A DNA stretch of 64,000 nt from Bacteroidota bacterium (GCA_017303995.1 JAFLBE010000014.1:1-64000), one strand, 5' to 3'. Positions 34,833 to 43,693 are shown, counted from the stretch's first letter. The notes: generated by a model from the letters alone, not told the origin. Program-made: numbers and translations.

Positions 34833-37073
34833 TTAGAATTTTGCAGTAACGCCAACAATTGGCATGATCCCAAAATCCAATTTTGGCGTTTTGATGATTG
34901 TGCCCGAATCGTCGGCCTTGAAGGAATAAGAAGTAATGTTGTCACGATTGTAAACATTCCACAAATCCAGATAGGCGGTTAAAGACCAGCCACTGAAATT
35001 GACCTGTTTATCAACCCGTACATCGATTTTGTGATAATCTGGATATCTTGCTGAATTTTTGGGTCCGTCAACCAGATAATACTTGCCATTTTTCTGTAAA
35101 ACACCAGAAACCGGCGTGTAAGGATTCCCTGAAGCATACTGAAATTTTGCCCCGATCTGCCAGCCATCTCCAATTTCCATTCCGGCAAGCAGATTGATGA
35201 TGTGCGGACGGTCGAATTCAAAAGCATACTCGGGAAGCGACGTGTTATCCTGGCGTTTTGACACAGAATACGAATAGGACGCACTCCCTGAAATTCCGCC
35301 GGTGAATTTCTTTTGAAGCGAAAATTCAATTCCCTGAGCATATCCGTTTCCTGAATTCAGCAATAAATTTGAACTGTCTGGGGCAACAATCACATTTGAA
35401 AGATCTTTATAATATGCTTCAACCGTCAGACGGGTATCATCTGCCAGCCGGTGTTCAATACCCGCAACATAATGAATTGCGGTGCTGTACTTTAAGTTGA
35501 GATTTCTTGGGTCGGGTGAGATTTGATAGCTTGCCGGTGATTGAATATACTTTCCCCAGGCAAAATTGAGAGCTGTTGATTCGAGAAATCGCCATGAAAG
35601 TGACAATCTTGGGCTGAAGCTTCCCTGATTTATCAGAGCAAAATGATCATAGCGCAACCCGGCTGAAAGCGTCAGCGGGTCGAAAATCCGATAGGTTGAC
35701 TGAAGGAAAACCGCAGTTTTTGTGGTTGCATCCGGGCGGAATGAAATGGTTGTTGCCGGAATAATGGTTCCGGTTCGGGTGGTGTCTTCGGGTGTCCAGG
35801 AAATGTTTTTTGAATCAATTGACTTTCCAAGTGCCCCGATCTTAAGATCAAGAATAGAAGAAACCTGATAAGTTAACTCTGACTTCAAAGTCAGTTCGTT
35901 CTCCAGAATATCTTCACCCCGCAAGGTATGGTCAGACTGAGTTCCCTGATTGGTCGTCCACCCGTTTCCGGTATGAGATAACGTGGTCATTAAAAATGCT
36001 TTGTCTGAAAGGAGCAACCGCCAGTTGACACCGAAAGCAGAACCGAAATCATCCCTGACGAGATAATCATATTTGCTGTTGCCGGCTGATTCTTTGGTTG
36101 TACCGATCCGGTCGATCTGATCAATATAATAAAATCCCACAAAGCTGAGCCGGTTATTCACATTGATGTCGTAGGTGATTTTTCCGACGGCGTCATAATA
36201 ACGGGGTGCAGCCGGCCGGTCCATGATGGAAGTCAGAATGTCAAGAAATCCTCGTCGGACGGATAGAATCATCGAACTGTTGCCAATGAGCGGACCGTCA
36301 ATCATCGCACCAAATCCGCCAATGTTCAGATTGACATCAGAGTTGTACACTTCTTTATTTCCGTCCTGGATTTTCATATCAAAAACGGAAGACATTTTAT
36401 CACCGAATTTGGCAGGAAATCCACCAGAAAGAAAATCAACTTTTTCAAGCAGAGCTGGATTCACAATGCTGATAATTCCCATCGATTCGCCGGTTCTTGC
36501 AAAGTGAATCGGATTGTAAATTTCAATATTATCAAGCAGGGTCAGATTTTCATCCGGACTTCCGCCCCGTACAATCAACTGGGCACTTTTCCCGCCGGCA
36601 GTTGCAACACCTGGCATAGATTGCATCACCCTGAAAATATCTTCTGCCGAACCTGGTGAACGGCGGATTTCTTCGGGTGTGAGTGATCTAATGCTGACAA
36701 CATTATCGGCAGGTTTTGCAAAGTAATCACTCTCAACACTGATTTCTTCGATGGATAATGATGAGGTTTTCAGTTCAAACGTAACCTTTTTGTTCCTGAG
36801 CGGATTTACAATGACGTCTGTACTCGTGGTACTTTCATATCCCAGAAAAGATGACTTCACGCTGTACTTTCCTGCCGGTACATTTTTAATGACATAATAC
36901 CCGTTATCGTTACAGGCAGCTCCCATTGAAGTCCCCATAATGATAACATTTGCACCGGGCAAAGGTTGTTTGGTTATCACATCCCTGACTTCACCGGAAA
37001 TTGAACCTGTGCCGGTTTGGGAATAAATAGCTGAGGGGAAAAGAAGTAAAAGAAGGATGGATAAACGAAGCAT
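34833..37073 (-). CDS. TonB-dependent outer-membrane receptor
   Basis: A protein of 746 residues with a signal peptide, a carboxypeptidase-regulatory-like domain (GSISGEVRDVITKQPLPGAN to about residue 105), a plug domain (SAEDIFRVMQSMPGV, IVRGGSPDENLTLLDNIEIY) and a C-terminal barrel ending VGVTAKF. The role is energised uptake of a large substrate across the outer membrane; the absence of a SusD partner makes glycan uptake less likely. It lies directly upstream of the propeller kinase on the same strand. No metal-uptake motif is evident, so the substrate is open. Confidence 0.92.
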   Translation of the reverse strand: MLRLSILLLLLFPSAIYSQTGTGSISGEVRDVITKQPLPGANVIIMGTSMGAACNDNGYYVIKNVPAGKYSVKSSFLGYESTTSTDVIVNPLRNKKVTFELKTSSLSIEEISVESDYFAKPADNVVSIRSLTPEEIRRSPGSAEDIFRVMQSMPGVATAGGKSAQLIVRGGSPDENLTLLDNIEIYNPIHFARTGESMGIISIVNPALLEKVDFLSGGFPAKFGDKMSSVFDMKIQDGNKEVYNSDVNLNIGGFGAMIDGPLIGNSSMILSVRRGFLDILTSIMDRPAAPRYYDAVGKITYDINVNNRLSFVGFYYIDQIDRIGTTKESAGNSKYDYLVRDDFGSAFGVNWRLLLSDKAFLMTTLSHTGNGWTTNQGTQSDHTLRGEDILENELTLKSELTYQVSSILDLKIGALGKSIDSKNISWTPEDTTRTGTIIPATTISFRPDATTKTAVFLQSTYRIFDPLTLSAGLRYDHFALINQGSFSPRLSLSWRFLESTALNFAWGKYIQSPASYQISPDPRNLNLKYSTAIHYVAGIEHRLADDTRLTVEAYYKDLSNVIVAPDSSNLLLNSGNGYAQGIEFSLQKKFTGGISGSASYSYSVSKRQDNTSLPEYAFEFDRPHIINLLAGMEIGDGWQIGAKFQYASGNPYTPVSGVLQKNGKYYLVDGPKNSARYPDYHKIDVRVDKQVNFSGWSLTAYLDLWNVYNRDNITSYSFKADDSGTIIKTPKLDFGIMPIVGVTAKF

Positions 37074-37182
37074 AAAGAAATCTTTCCAAATGACGAAACA
37101 TGATTTAATGTCACTTGGAGCACGGATTCTTAAAAAAGAGTCAAATGTCTAAAGTTGAAATCCGGTTAGATTAAATATTGTA

Positions 37183-37229
37183 TGAGCCAAAAATGCCGAA
37201 AAAGGTCTTTTATTCGTCATTTTGGCTCA
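37183..37229. terminator. long hairpin TGAGCCAAAAATG/CATTTTGGCTCA
   Basis: A 12-bp stem with one bulged base and a 22-nt loop, between the SMP-30 gene's 3' end (37261) and the TonB receptor gene. It could terminate the lipoprotein transcript on the minus strand; a dispersed repeat is the alternative. Confidence 0.45.
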
Positions 37230-37260
37230 AATCAGCGAGAAAAAATAAATTTGAAAGAAT

Positions 37261-38184
37261 TCACTTCCCTAAAATCTTCAAGCCTTTTACACCCGGTAAT
37301 TTCAGTTTGAACAAACCCCCGGGTGTGTCCCCTTCACCGCCTATTGCACCGGTGATAACCAGTTCATTCATCAGTTCACCGGTAAAAGCAACATTGCTTG
37401 TGGTCAGATTTCCGGCAGGATAAGAGTTGAGCAATTCCCCATCGGGACTGATCACCTGAACGGTTTTCATGCCCCAGTGCGCAATGTAAATATTCCCTTT
37501 TTCGTCGAGACAAAGTCCGTCAGGGTAGTTACCGATCTGATCGCCTGTTTTATTTGGCAGATAAGCCAGAACCGATTGATTTTTTACAACTCCGGGTGAG
37601 ACGACCTCAAAAGTTAAAATCCGGTTCCGGTTAGCTTCGCCTACGATCAGAGTTTTTCCTCCGGGAAGTAAAATCACGCCATTCGGGAAAGCGAATCCAT
37701 CGGCAACCAAATGGGTTTTTCCATCCTTGTCGACATAATGAACCGTTCCGATGGGGTTTTTCTCATCACTTCCACCCGGATCAGTGAAATAAAATCCGCC
37801 ATTGTCCAGATCGAGGGACAGATCGTTGGGTGAGCGGAGAGGAACCGAATCACACTCCGTTGAAACCGACCGGATGAGCGATCCATTTTTATCGAGCAGA
37901 TCAACTGATTTTGCAGCACAAACGAGGTGATTTCCGTCTGGAAGGATTTTGTGTCCGTTCGGACCCGGGATTTTCGCCCAGAGAACCGGTTTATTGTCGG
38001 TGCCGAATTTATAAATTTCGCCGGTTTTGGTTACTGAGGCGTACCCGTTTCCATCCTGATCAAAAACAATTCCTTCGCAATAGGCTGGCAGTTCGGCCAG
38101 TTTTTCGGGAGAAACTGAACTTGAAGAGGGAAGACCGGAACAGGCTGAGAGCAGAAGGAAAGGAAGGATGTTTTGGATGTTCAT
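37261..38184 (-). CDS. SMP-30/gluconolactonase-like lipoprotein
   Basis: A protein of 307 residues with a lipoprotein signal (LPFLLLSAC). The six-bladed propeller features of the SMP-30/gluconolaconase/LRE family are visible: Glu in YCEGIVFDQDGNGY, LRSPNDLSLDLDNGGFYFTD with the Asn-Asp pair, DGFAFPNGVILLPGGKTLIV and YPDGLCLDEKGNIYIAHWG. Family members are Ca/Zn lactonases acting on sugar or organophosphate lactones. An envelope location follows from the signal. It lies upstream of the TonB gene on the same strand, but the gap has a hairpin. Confidence 0.85.
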   Translation of the reverse strand: MNIQNILPFLLLSACSGLPSSSSVSPEKLAELPAYCEGIVFDQDGNGYASVTKTGEIYKFGTDNKPVLWAKIPGPNGHKILPDGNHLVCAAKSVDLLDKNGSLIRSVSTECDSVPLRSPNDLSLDLDNGGFYFTDPGGSDEKNPIGTVHYVDKDGKTHLVADGFAFPNGVILLPGGKTLIVGEANRNRILTFEVVSPGVVKNQSVLAYLPNKTGDQIGNYPDGLCLDEKGNIYIAHWGMKTVQVISPDGELLNSYPAGNLTTSNVAFTGELMNELVITGAIGGEGDTPGGLFKLKLPGVKGLKILGK

Positions 38185-38369
38185 GGTGATTTCCTGATTT
38201 TGACTTTGATTTGCCCATTATAGTGAATTGGTTTGAAAAAATCCTTTAAAAAGCCATTTGAAGGAAAATCAATTCCCCTTTTCGGGTGATGATTCTTTTG
38301 CATTTTCTCCGGAATTTTGAAAGTGTGAGAACTTTATTTGGTCAGCTCGTTGAAAATTCAGGAGGATTT

Positions 38370-39110
38370 ATGCAAGGTAAAATGGGAATAATGGTCATCG
38401 TTCTGGCTGGACTGGTCTTTTCCTGCTCAGACAACTCAACTGACGGCGGTGCAAAAAATGATCCCGGCACACAACCGGCAGATCTGCCCTCATCCGGATT
38501 GGTAGCCTGGTATCCGCTTGACGGAAATGCGGTCGATGGATCGTCAAACAAAAATGACGGAACGATCGGTGGCGGAAGTCCGGCTGCAGCTCCAAACCGG
38601 AAAGGAACTGCAGGTAAAGCAACCGTTTTCAACGGAACAACAGATTATTTCACCATCCCAACGTCTTCGTCTCTCGAATCACCCGATACAGCTTTAACAC
38701 TTGCTGTTTGGGTGAATACAAATGCCCTTGCTTCAATCTGGGCATCCCCTTTGGCAAAATCGAATACCTCTGCTGAAGCTCTTTACAGAATCGGGTACAG
38801 TCCGTATTCCGCCTATGGCGTGTTTAATGGCATGACTCTCACCTTTAGCGGAACAATTGAAATTAAGTCCTGGGTTTTTCTTGCTATCACGTACTCAAAA
38901 GCATTCGGGAAAATGGTTTTCTACAGGAACGGCGAAAAATTTGGCGAAGTTGCAGGAAACATTACCCCCGGAACAGATAAAAAAGGTAACCTTGAAATTG
39001 GCAGAGATACACCTTATGCCACAGAATATTTTAACGGCTCAATAGATGATCTTCGTATTTACAACCGTGCACTGACTCCCGAAGAAATTAAAAAACTGTA
39101 CGGAGAGTGA
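38370..39110 (+). CDS. LamG-domain (concanavalin-like) lipoprotein
   Basis: A protein of 246 residues. A perfect AGGAGG at 38360-38365 sets the start at 38370. A lipoprotein signal (VIVLAGLVFSC) is followed by a short linker, then a LamG-3 lectin-like domain beginning GLVAWYPLDGNAVDGSSNKN and ending GSIDDLRIYNRALTPEEIKKLY. Such domains bind carbohydrates or proteins at the surface. No catalytic partner domain is present. It may be anchored in the outer membrane, with binding target unknown. Confidence 0.87.
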   Translation: MQGKMGIMVIVLAGLVFSCSDNSTDGGAKNDPGTQPADLPSSGLVAWYPLDGNAVDGSSNKNDGTIGGGSPAAAPNRKGTAGKATVFNGTTDYFTIPTSSSLESPDTALTLAVWVNTNALASIWASPLAKSNTSAEALYRIGYSPYSAYGVFNGMTLTFSGTIEIKSWVFLAITYSKAFGKMVFYRNGEKFGEVAGNITPGTDKKGNLEIGRDTPYATEYFNGSIDDLRIYNRALTPEEIKKLYGE

Positions 39111-39495
39111 AGATAGTAAATTGTCAGAATCAGGATTTTCAGAATCGGGAGATTTTCAGGATGGGAATGACAAATCCTATTTAACTTTGGATCCTGTAAT
39201 TCCAGTTTATGGTTTTTGATGTTTGTTTTTCATCCTGTTAATCCTATAAATCCTGATTCAGGCAGGGGTATTCATTTTTTCCGATTGCCGTCTGCTTTTT
39301 ACAATCCGGCCACTGACGGATAGCTGACGGTTAATTTGGAATCAAAAAAAATTGGGTTTTAACCCAAAATCCTGTCAAAATGCCACGAAACCCTGAGGAT
39401 CCTTTCCCACCATTCCTTCACCTCTGCTTGTTATTCATTCCCGTAAAAGATAGATTTGCAATTGTTAATCAAAACAAAATCTACCCGGGAATTTC
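39111..39495. other. 385-bp gap with CAGGAT element and a hairpin, no gene
   Basis: It contains the third CAGGAT element (39121-39265), a TTGGGTT-TT-AACCCAA hairpin at 39352-39367, and the leader of the following lipoprotein. Nothing in it supports a coding gene. Confidence 0.65.
39121..39265. repeat. CAGGAT-family element 3 with terminal inverted repeats
   Basis: A 145-bp element: left end TTGTCAGAATCAGGATTTTC to 39164, right end 39228-39265, reverse reading CTGCCTGAATCAGGATTTAT. The same ends as elements 1 and 2 near the GxxExxY gene, 21 kb away, but without a gene. Confidence 0.7.
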
Positions 39496-40569
39496 ATGAC
39501 GTTTAAACAGTCTGGTCTGCTTTTTCTTCTGATTCTTTCCATTGGATTGCCCGCCTGTGATCAACCCACAGAACCCAAAGATACCCCCGGACCTGATACG
39601 ACAAGCCATAATTTTGTGTGGCGGGTGGATACGCTGGGCGGACCTTTTTCAACCGCAATCAGCATCGAAATTGTAAATGAAAATGAAATTTATGTTGGCG
39701 GTGAATTTTTTGTTTACCCGGATCCAACTGATCTCTCAGTAAGTGACCGTTTTAACCTTGCAGTTTGGGATGGAAATAAGTGGACATTAAAAAAAATTCT
39801 TTTTGTTGGGTACAATAATGCACCACCCTATTTATCACCGATCAAAATCATCAAACATTTTGAAAATGGACACATTTTACTAGTCAGTAGTTATAATTCA
39901 TTTGCAAAGTTTGACGGGAAAAACTGGACATCTTTTTATCCTGGAACAGGAACGGATAAACAATACTGCTGGGCGAGATCAGAAACTGATGTTTATTTCG
40001 CTGGGGATGGTGGTGGTTTTACACATTATGATGGATCAACCTTTAAAGTTATTCCCACAGGTGTTACCAATCATTTTATTGATATCTGGGGAGATGATAA
40101 AAATGTTTGGATCACCAGTGATGACCAGTCTACTCCTGCGTTTGCTTTTGGTGAGTTTAACGGGATCCAGTTTCGGCTGATAGATTTTAATCCAAAAGAA
40201 GGAGAAAACCGTTCGCCGTTTGGCTACAGGTCCGTTTATAAATCCAAATCAAATAACTCAATATTTGTTATGGCTGTTGGAGCCCTTTTAGAAGTGACCA
40301 GTACAAACCCTTATTTGTATAAAACAATTTATAACACGAGAGAATCAGGTTATGTTTTTTATTGGATAAGAGGAAATGCTTCAAATGACCTGTATTTGGG
40401 TGACTGGAACACCCAAAGCTTTTCTCACTTTAACGGGAAAACCTGGAAAACATTCACGACAAACGGGGAAGGACAGGAAGCATTCACCGTGAAGGGAAAT
40501 TTAATAGCAGGTTGTGGAAATGCCAGTAACATCAATCCCCCGAGAGTTTATGTAGCCAGACACTTTTAA
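39496..40569 (+). CDS. exported beta-propeller-like lipoprotein, paralogue of the 3.8-kb gene
   Basis: A protein of 357 residues with a lipoprotein signal (LLILSIGLPAC). After a proline-rich linker (PTEPKDTPGPDTTSH) it shares the block HNFVWRVDTLGG with the paralogue at 3847-5175 and repeats strands with NENEIYVGGEF, SETDVYFAGDGGG and NASNDLYLGDW. These suggest a propeller of the Kelch/YVTN type. It lacks the FnIII-like domain of the paralogue. A family of such lipoproteins is typical of Ignavibacteria-like genomes; function is unknown. Confidence 0.7.
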   Translation: MTFKQSGLLFLLILSIGLPACDQPTEPKDTPGPDTTSHNFVWRVDTLGGPFSTAISIEIVNENEIYVGGEFFVYPDPTDLSVSDRFNLAVWDGNKWTLKKILFVGYNNAPPYLSPIKIIKHFENGHILLVSSYNSFAKFDGKNWTSFYPGTGTDKQYCWARSETDVYFAGDGGGFTHYDGSTFKVIPTGVTNHFIDIWGDDKNVWITSDDQSTPAFAFGEFNGIQFRLIDFNPKEGENRSPFGYRSVYKSKSNNSIFVMAVGALLEVTSTNPYLYKTIYNTRESGYVFYWIRGNASNDLYLGDWNTQSFSHFNGKTWKTFTTNGEGQEAFTVKGNLIAGCGNASNINPPRVYVARHF

Positions 40570-40624
40570 AACGGGGCGGTGTACCAGACACCACTCGACG
40601 CCATTTCCCGGTTCCTTCTGCGTC

Positions 40625-40685
40625 AATCCGTGAGATCAGCGGGAAAACGTCTCCCGCAGATTACGCAGATGTCACGAAAGGGAAA
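40625..40685. repeat. ACGCAGAT-family inverted pair
   Basis: CTGCGTCAATCCGTGAGA and CAGCGGGA face TCCCGCAGATTACGCAGA around an ACG centre, so the two halves are inverted. The core words are those of the vapBC-flanking repeats. Tandem CTAACAGCTAACAG words follow at 40755-40780. Confidence 0.6.
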
Positions 40686-40822
40686 TTTGTATTTCACTTA
40701 AACTTCAACCTTGAGCCTTTAACATTAACCCTTAACTCCGCCTTCCCCTAACAGCCAATAGCTAACAGCTAACAGCTTCCCCAATTCCCTGCACTTCATT
40801 TTCCATTCAGGCTTCCGGTTCC

Positions 40823-40830
40823 TACCTTTG
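40823..40830 (+). promoter_or_regulatory. -7 promoter word TACCTTTG before tgt
   Basis: TACCTTTG matches TAnnTTTG exactly and ends 6 bp before the tgt ATG at 40837, implying a leaderless or very short-leader transcript. No Shine-Dalgarno sequence is present, which fits. Confidence 0.5.
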
Positions 40831-40836
40831 CACCCT

Positions 40837-41988
40837 ATGAAAAAACTGACCTTCGACTTACTCAAAACTGATGACGGCGGTTCAAAAGCCCGTGCCGGCG
40901 TTATTCACACCGAACGCGGCGATATCGAAACTCCGATTTTTATGCCGGTCGGAACCCGGGCAACCGTTCGGGGTGTGCCTGAACGTGATTTGCACAATGC
41001 CGGCGCCCAGATTATTCTAGGCAACACCTACCATCTCTATCTTCGTCCAGGAAATGACGTTCTCATTTCACAGGGCGGACTTCACAAATTTGCTTCCTGG
41101 CCAAAACCTATTTTAACCGATTCCGGCGGATATCAGGTTTTTTCTCTGGCCAAACTCAGAAAATTAACCGCAGATGGCGTGACCTTCCGTTCTCATATTG
41201 ATGGGTCTTCGCATTTTTTCACGCCTGAAAGTGTGATTGAAGCGCAACGGGCGATCGGTTCTGATATCATGATGGTACTTGATGAATGTCCGCCTCACCC
41301 CTGCGAGCACATTTACGCCAAAAACTCGAACGAAATCACCATGAAATGGGCGAAACGGTGTCAGGTTGCCGTTGAGAACTCGGAACCGCTGTATGGCAAA
41401 CATCAGGCGTTGTTCCCGATTGTTCAGGGTTCGGTTTACAAAGATCTGAGAGAATATTCTGCGAAAACCCTGGTGGATATGGATTTTGAAGGATATGCCA
41501 TTGGCGGACTTTCAGTGGGTGAACCAATTCCTCTGCTTTATGAATTCACCGATTTTACGACTGATTTTCTGCCGAAGGATAAGCCCCGTTATCTAATGGG
41601 GGTTGGAACTCCGGCCAATCTCCTGGAAGGAATTGCCCGTGGAATCGACATGTTCGATTGTGTGATGCCAACCCGGAACGGCAGAAATGCCACGATTTTC
41701 ACCCGGATGGGCGGAATGAACATCAAGAATATGCGGTATATTAACGATCCGCGTCCGATTGATGAAGCCTGCACTTGTTACGCCTGTACCACTTATTCAA
41801 GATCGTACATCCGGCATTTGTTTACCGTTCAGGAAATGCTGGCTCCGATGCTGGCCAGTATTCACAACATTCATTTTTATGTGGAAATTATGAAAGAAGC
41901 CCGGAAGCACATTCTTGACGGAACCTGGTCAGCCTGGTATCCGGGAATGGCAGCAACCGTTGGCGGTAAAATGGTGGATGGTCAGTAA
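40837..41988 (+). CDS. tgt: queuine tRNA-ribosyltransferase
   Basis: A protein of 383 residues, normal Tgt length. The enzyme exchanges guanine-34 of GUN-anticodon tRNAs for preQ1 in queuosine synthesis. Signs: VGTRATVRGVPERDL, GNTYHLYLRPG, the catalytic-Asp segment LTDSGGYQVFSL, GLSVGEP, MGVGTP, DCVMPTRNGRNA, and the zinc ligands in ACTCYACTTYSRSYIRHL. The ATG at 40837 is favoured over a TTG three codons upstream, which overlaps the promoter word. Confidence 0.95.
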   Translation: MKKLTFDLLKTDDGGSKARAGVIHTERGDIETPIFMPVGTRATVRGVPERDLHNAGAQIILGNTYHLYLRPGNDVLISQGGLHKFASWPKPILTDSGGYQVFSLAKLRKLTADGVTFRSHIDGSSHFFTPESVIEAQRAIGSDIMMVLDECPPHPCEHIYAKNSNEITMKWAKRCQVAVENSEPLYGKHQALFPIVQGSVYKDLREYSAKTLVDMDFEGYAIGGLSVGEPIPLLYEFTDFTTDFLPKDKPRYLMGVGTPANLLEGIARGIDMFDCVMPTRNGRNATIFTRMGGMNIKNMRYINDPRPIDEACTCYACTTYSRSYIRHLFTVQEMLAPMLASIHNIHFYVEIMKEARKHILDGTWSAWYPGMAATVGGKMVDGQ

Positions 41989-42094
41989 TGGGGTCGGATT
42001 TGTAGGGGCGCAATTGTTGTTGTGGTATTTTTTGGGGGCGTTTTAAAAGGTTGATTTTTTTATAAAATTTAATGGATTTGCTTCGCACATGTTA

Positions 42095-42176
42095 TGACCC
42101 GCCTTCGCGGGAATGACAACCTTCCTAAAACAATGGAAAACAACTGTAATGTCATCCCCGTGAAGACGGGGATCCA
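42095..42176. repeat. dRS3-like inverted repeat pair
   Basis: CCCGC-CTTC-GCGGG (42098-42111) and CCCCGT-GAAG-ACGGGG (42156-42171) flank 44 bp; each is accompanied by AATGAC or GTCAT. Read on the minus strand they give the familiar artefact words DPRLHGDD and VIPAKAGH. It fills the gap between tgt and apbE. Confidence 0.7.
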
Positions 42177-42197
42177 GTATTTTAGCCCCCATTGGTT

Positions 42198-43181
42198 TCA
42201 AATCACCACAAAATCCCGGATCAGCCCTGAAGATTTCCATCCATCCGCCTGAACCCGATTGAGATACCCGGCTGTTGAAAAAATATCAGCATCGGTGGCC
42301 GTTTTTGTGATAACTGAAAACGACAGTTCCGGCTCTGAGGGTTTCCCTGAACGTGGGTCAATCAAATGTCCCCAGCTTTGTGATGAATCTGAAGACCGGC
42401 GGTTCTGATATGAGCCAGACGTTGAAACAGCACAATCGGTAACCTGCAATACCGGTGATTTTTCCGGATCAGCCGGATTCAAAATGGTCACGTCCCAGGT
42501 TTCAGATTCGGGTGAACGACCCGAAATAAACAAATCTCCGCTGAAATTGATCAGAAAATGGTCAATTCCATCCGATTTTAAAATTTTCACCGCCTCATCA
42601 ACCGCAAATCCACACCCGATTCCACCCAGATCCACTTTTGATTTTTCGTTCAGCAAGCCAGCCGAACTGCCTTCAATTTTCAAATTCCGGATGCCGATTG
42701 CACTTTCAAGCTGAGCCAGTTCACGGTCTGTTGGCGGAATGATTTTTTCATCGGCTTCTGCACGGAATCCATACAATTCCATCAGCGGTTCGATGGTGAC
42801 ATCAAAATATCCGGCCGATTGTTCAGAAGCACGTTTTGCCTTGTTCAGAATCGATAGTGTTTCGGGAGATAGAGCGACTGACTTTTTCCCTGCTGAACGG
42901 TTCATCCTGGAAATTTCTGAATCCGGCTGATAAACTGAAAAAAGGGATTCAAGTTCTTTGATCCGGCTCATTACTTTTCTGACGGATTCCAACGCCAGCT
43001 TCCGGTCGGACGTGTAAAGATCAAACGAAACCACTGAACCCATCGCAAAAGACGACTTCTGAACCAGTTCGAGTAGTTCACCATGAGTGGAATACCTGAA
43101 CGGAAACGCCGACACAACCCGGGAAGCGGGGAACATCAGACCGGCAACCGAAGCTATTTTTAAAAACTCCCGTCTGTTCAT
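42198..43181 (-). CDS. apbE: FAD:protein FMN transferase (ApbE)
   Basis: A protein of 327 residues that covalently attaches FMN to Thr/Ser of target flavoproteins. It starts with MNRREFLKIASVAG, a Tat-like signal, so it works in the periplasm. Family features: FAMGSVVSFDLY, KVDLGGIGCGFAVDEAVKIL (the usual GGIaKGyAvD with Cys in place of Lys), LINFSGDLFISG and the Asp-rich ATDADIFSTAG. The ATG overlaps the upstream stop (ATGA). The gene two places upstream encodes an FMN-binding protein with the attachment motif, its likely substrate. Confidence 0.92.
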   Translation of the reverse strand: MNRREFLKIASVAGLMFPASRVVSAFPFRYSTHGELLELVQKSSFAMGSVVSFDLYTSDRKLALESVRKVMSRIKELESLFSVYQPDSEISRMNRSAGKKSVALSPETLSILNKAKRASEQSAGYFDVTIEPLMELYGFRAEADEKIIPPTDRELAQLESAIGIRNLKIEGSSAGLLNEKSKVDLGGIGCGFAVDEAVKILKSDGIDHFLINFSGDLFISGRSPESETWDVTILNPADPEKSPVLQVTDCAVSTSGSYQNRRSSDSSQSWGHLIDPRSGKPSEPELSFSVITKTATDADIFSTAGYLNRVQADGWKSSGLIRDFVVI

Positions 43182-43693
43182 GGCTTTTCTGCTCCGTCCG
43201 GATTCAAAAACCACAATTCCGCCAGCATAAGAACGACCATCACCGCCACAGAAACAAACATCGAAATCCCGCTGAGGATAACTACCCAGACAAACCATCC
43301 GGCTTCCGGAATGAACCTGAGAATCCACAAGCCGCCAAAGGTTGTAACCAGTGCCAGAAGCGGTTCAGCCATGAGAAAAGTTTTCCATTTTCCTTTCAAT
43401 ATGGATGAAAACCAGAACAATCCGCCCAGAATAAAGAAAATTGAACTGAGACCCAGAATGTGATTGTGGGTTGTCAGCAGCATGTCCTTGACTGATTTTT
43501 CAAACTTCAGTTCTGCTTCCGGATCGGCTGCCGGGTCACTGCCCTTGTATTGTTCTGTGATCCCTTTTGGCTTCAGTTCGGTTTCATTGCTCACAAAAGC
43601 CAGACCCAGAAAATACCCGATTGAGGTGACAATCAGATAAACTGAAACGAAGGTTTTGAGGGCTGAAGGCCAGTTTCTTAACGGATAAGTCAT
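43178..43693 (-). CDS. four-TM membrane protein with conserved HxH motif
   Basis: A protein of 171 residues with four membrane helices (about 11-34, 78-100, 106-128 and 134-162). The loop before helix 2 contains GITEQYKGSDP, KFEKSVKDMLLTTHNHILG; this pattern resembles a Bacteroidota family often misnamed elongation factor. The paired histidines at the membrane edge are candidates for heme or metal ligation, but this is inference. It is coupled by ATGA overlaps to both the FMN-binding gene and apbE, so it probably passes electrons to, or anchors, the flavoprotein. Confidence 0.7.
   Translation of the reverse strand: MTYPLRNWPSALKTFVSVYLIVTSIGYFLGLAFVSNETELKPKGITEQYKGSDPAADPEAELKFEKSVKDMLLTTHNHILGLSSIFFILGGLFWFSSILKGKWKTFLMAEPLLALVTTFGGLWILRFIPEAGWFVWVVILSGISMFVSVAVMVVLMLAELWFLNPDGAEKP

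Noticed and set aside
40570-40836. preQ1 riboswitch before tgt
   Set aside because: The leader is repeat-derived and the promoter word lies next to the ATG, leaving no room for an aptamer.
42043-42240. Minus-strand open frame containing DPRLHGDD and VIPAKAGH
   Set aside because: These words are the standard artefact of dRS3-like repeats, and the frame overlaps the apbE 3' end.
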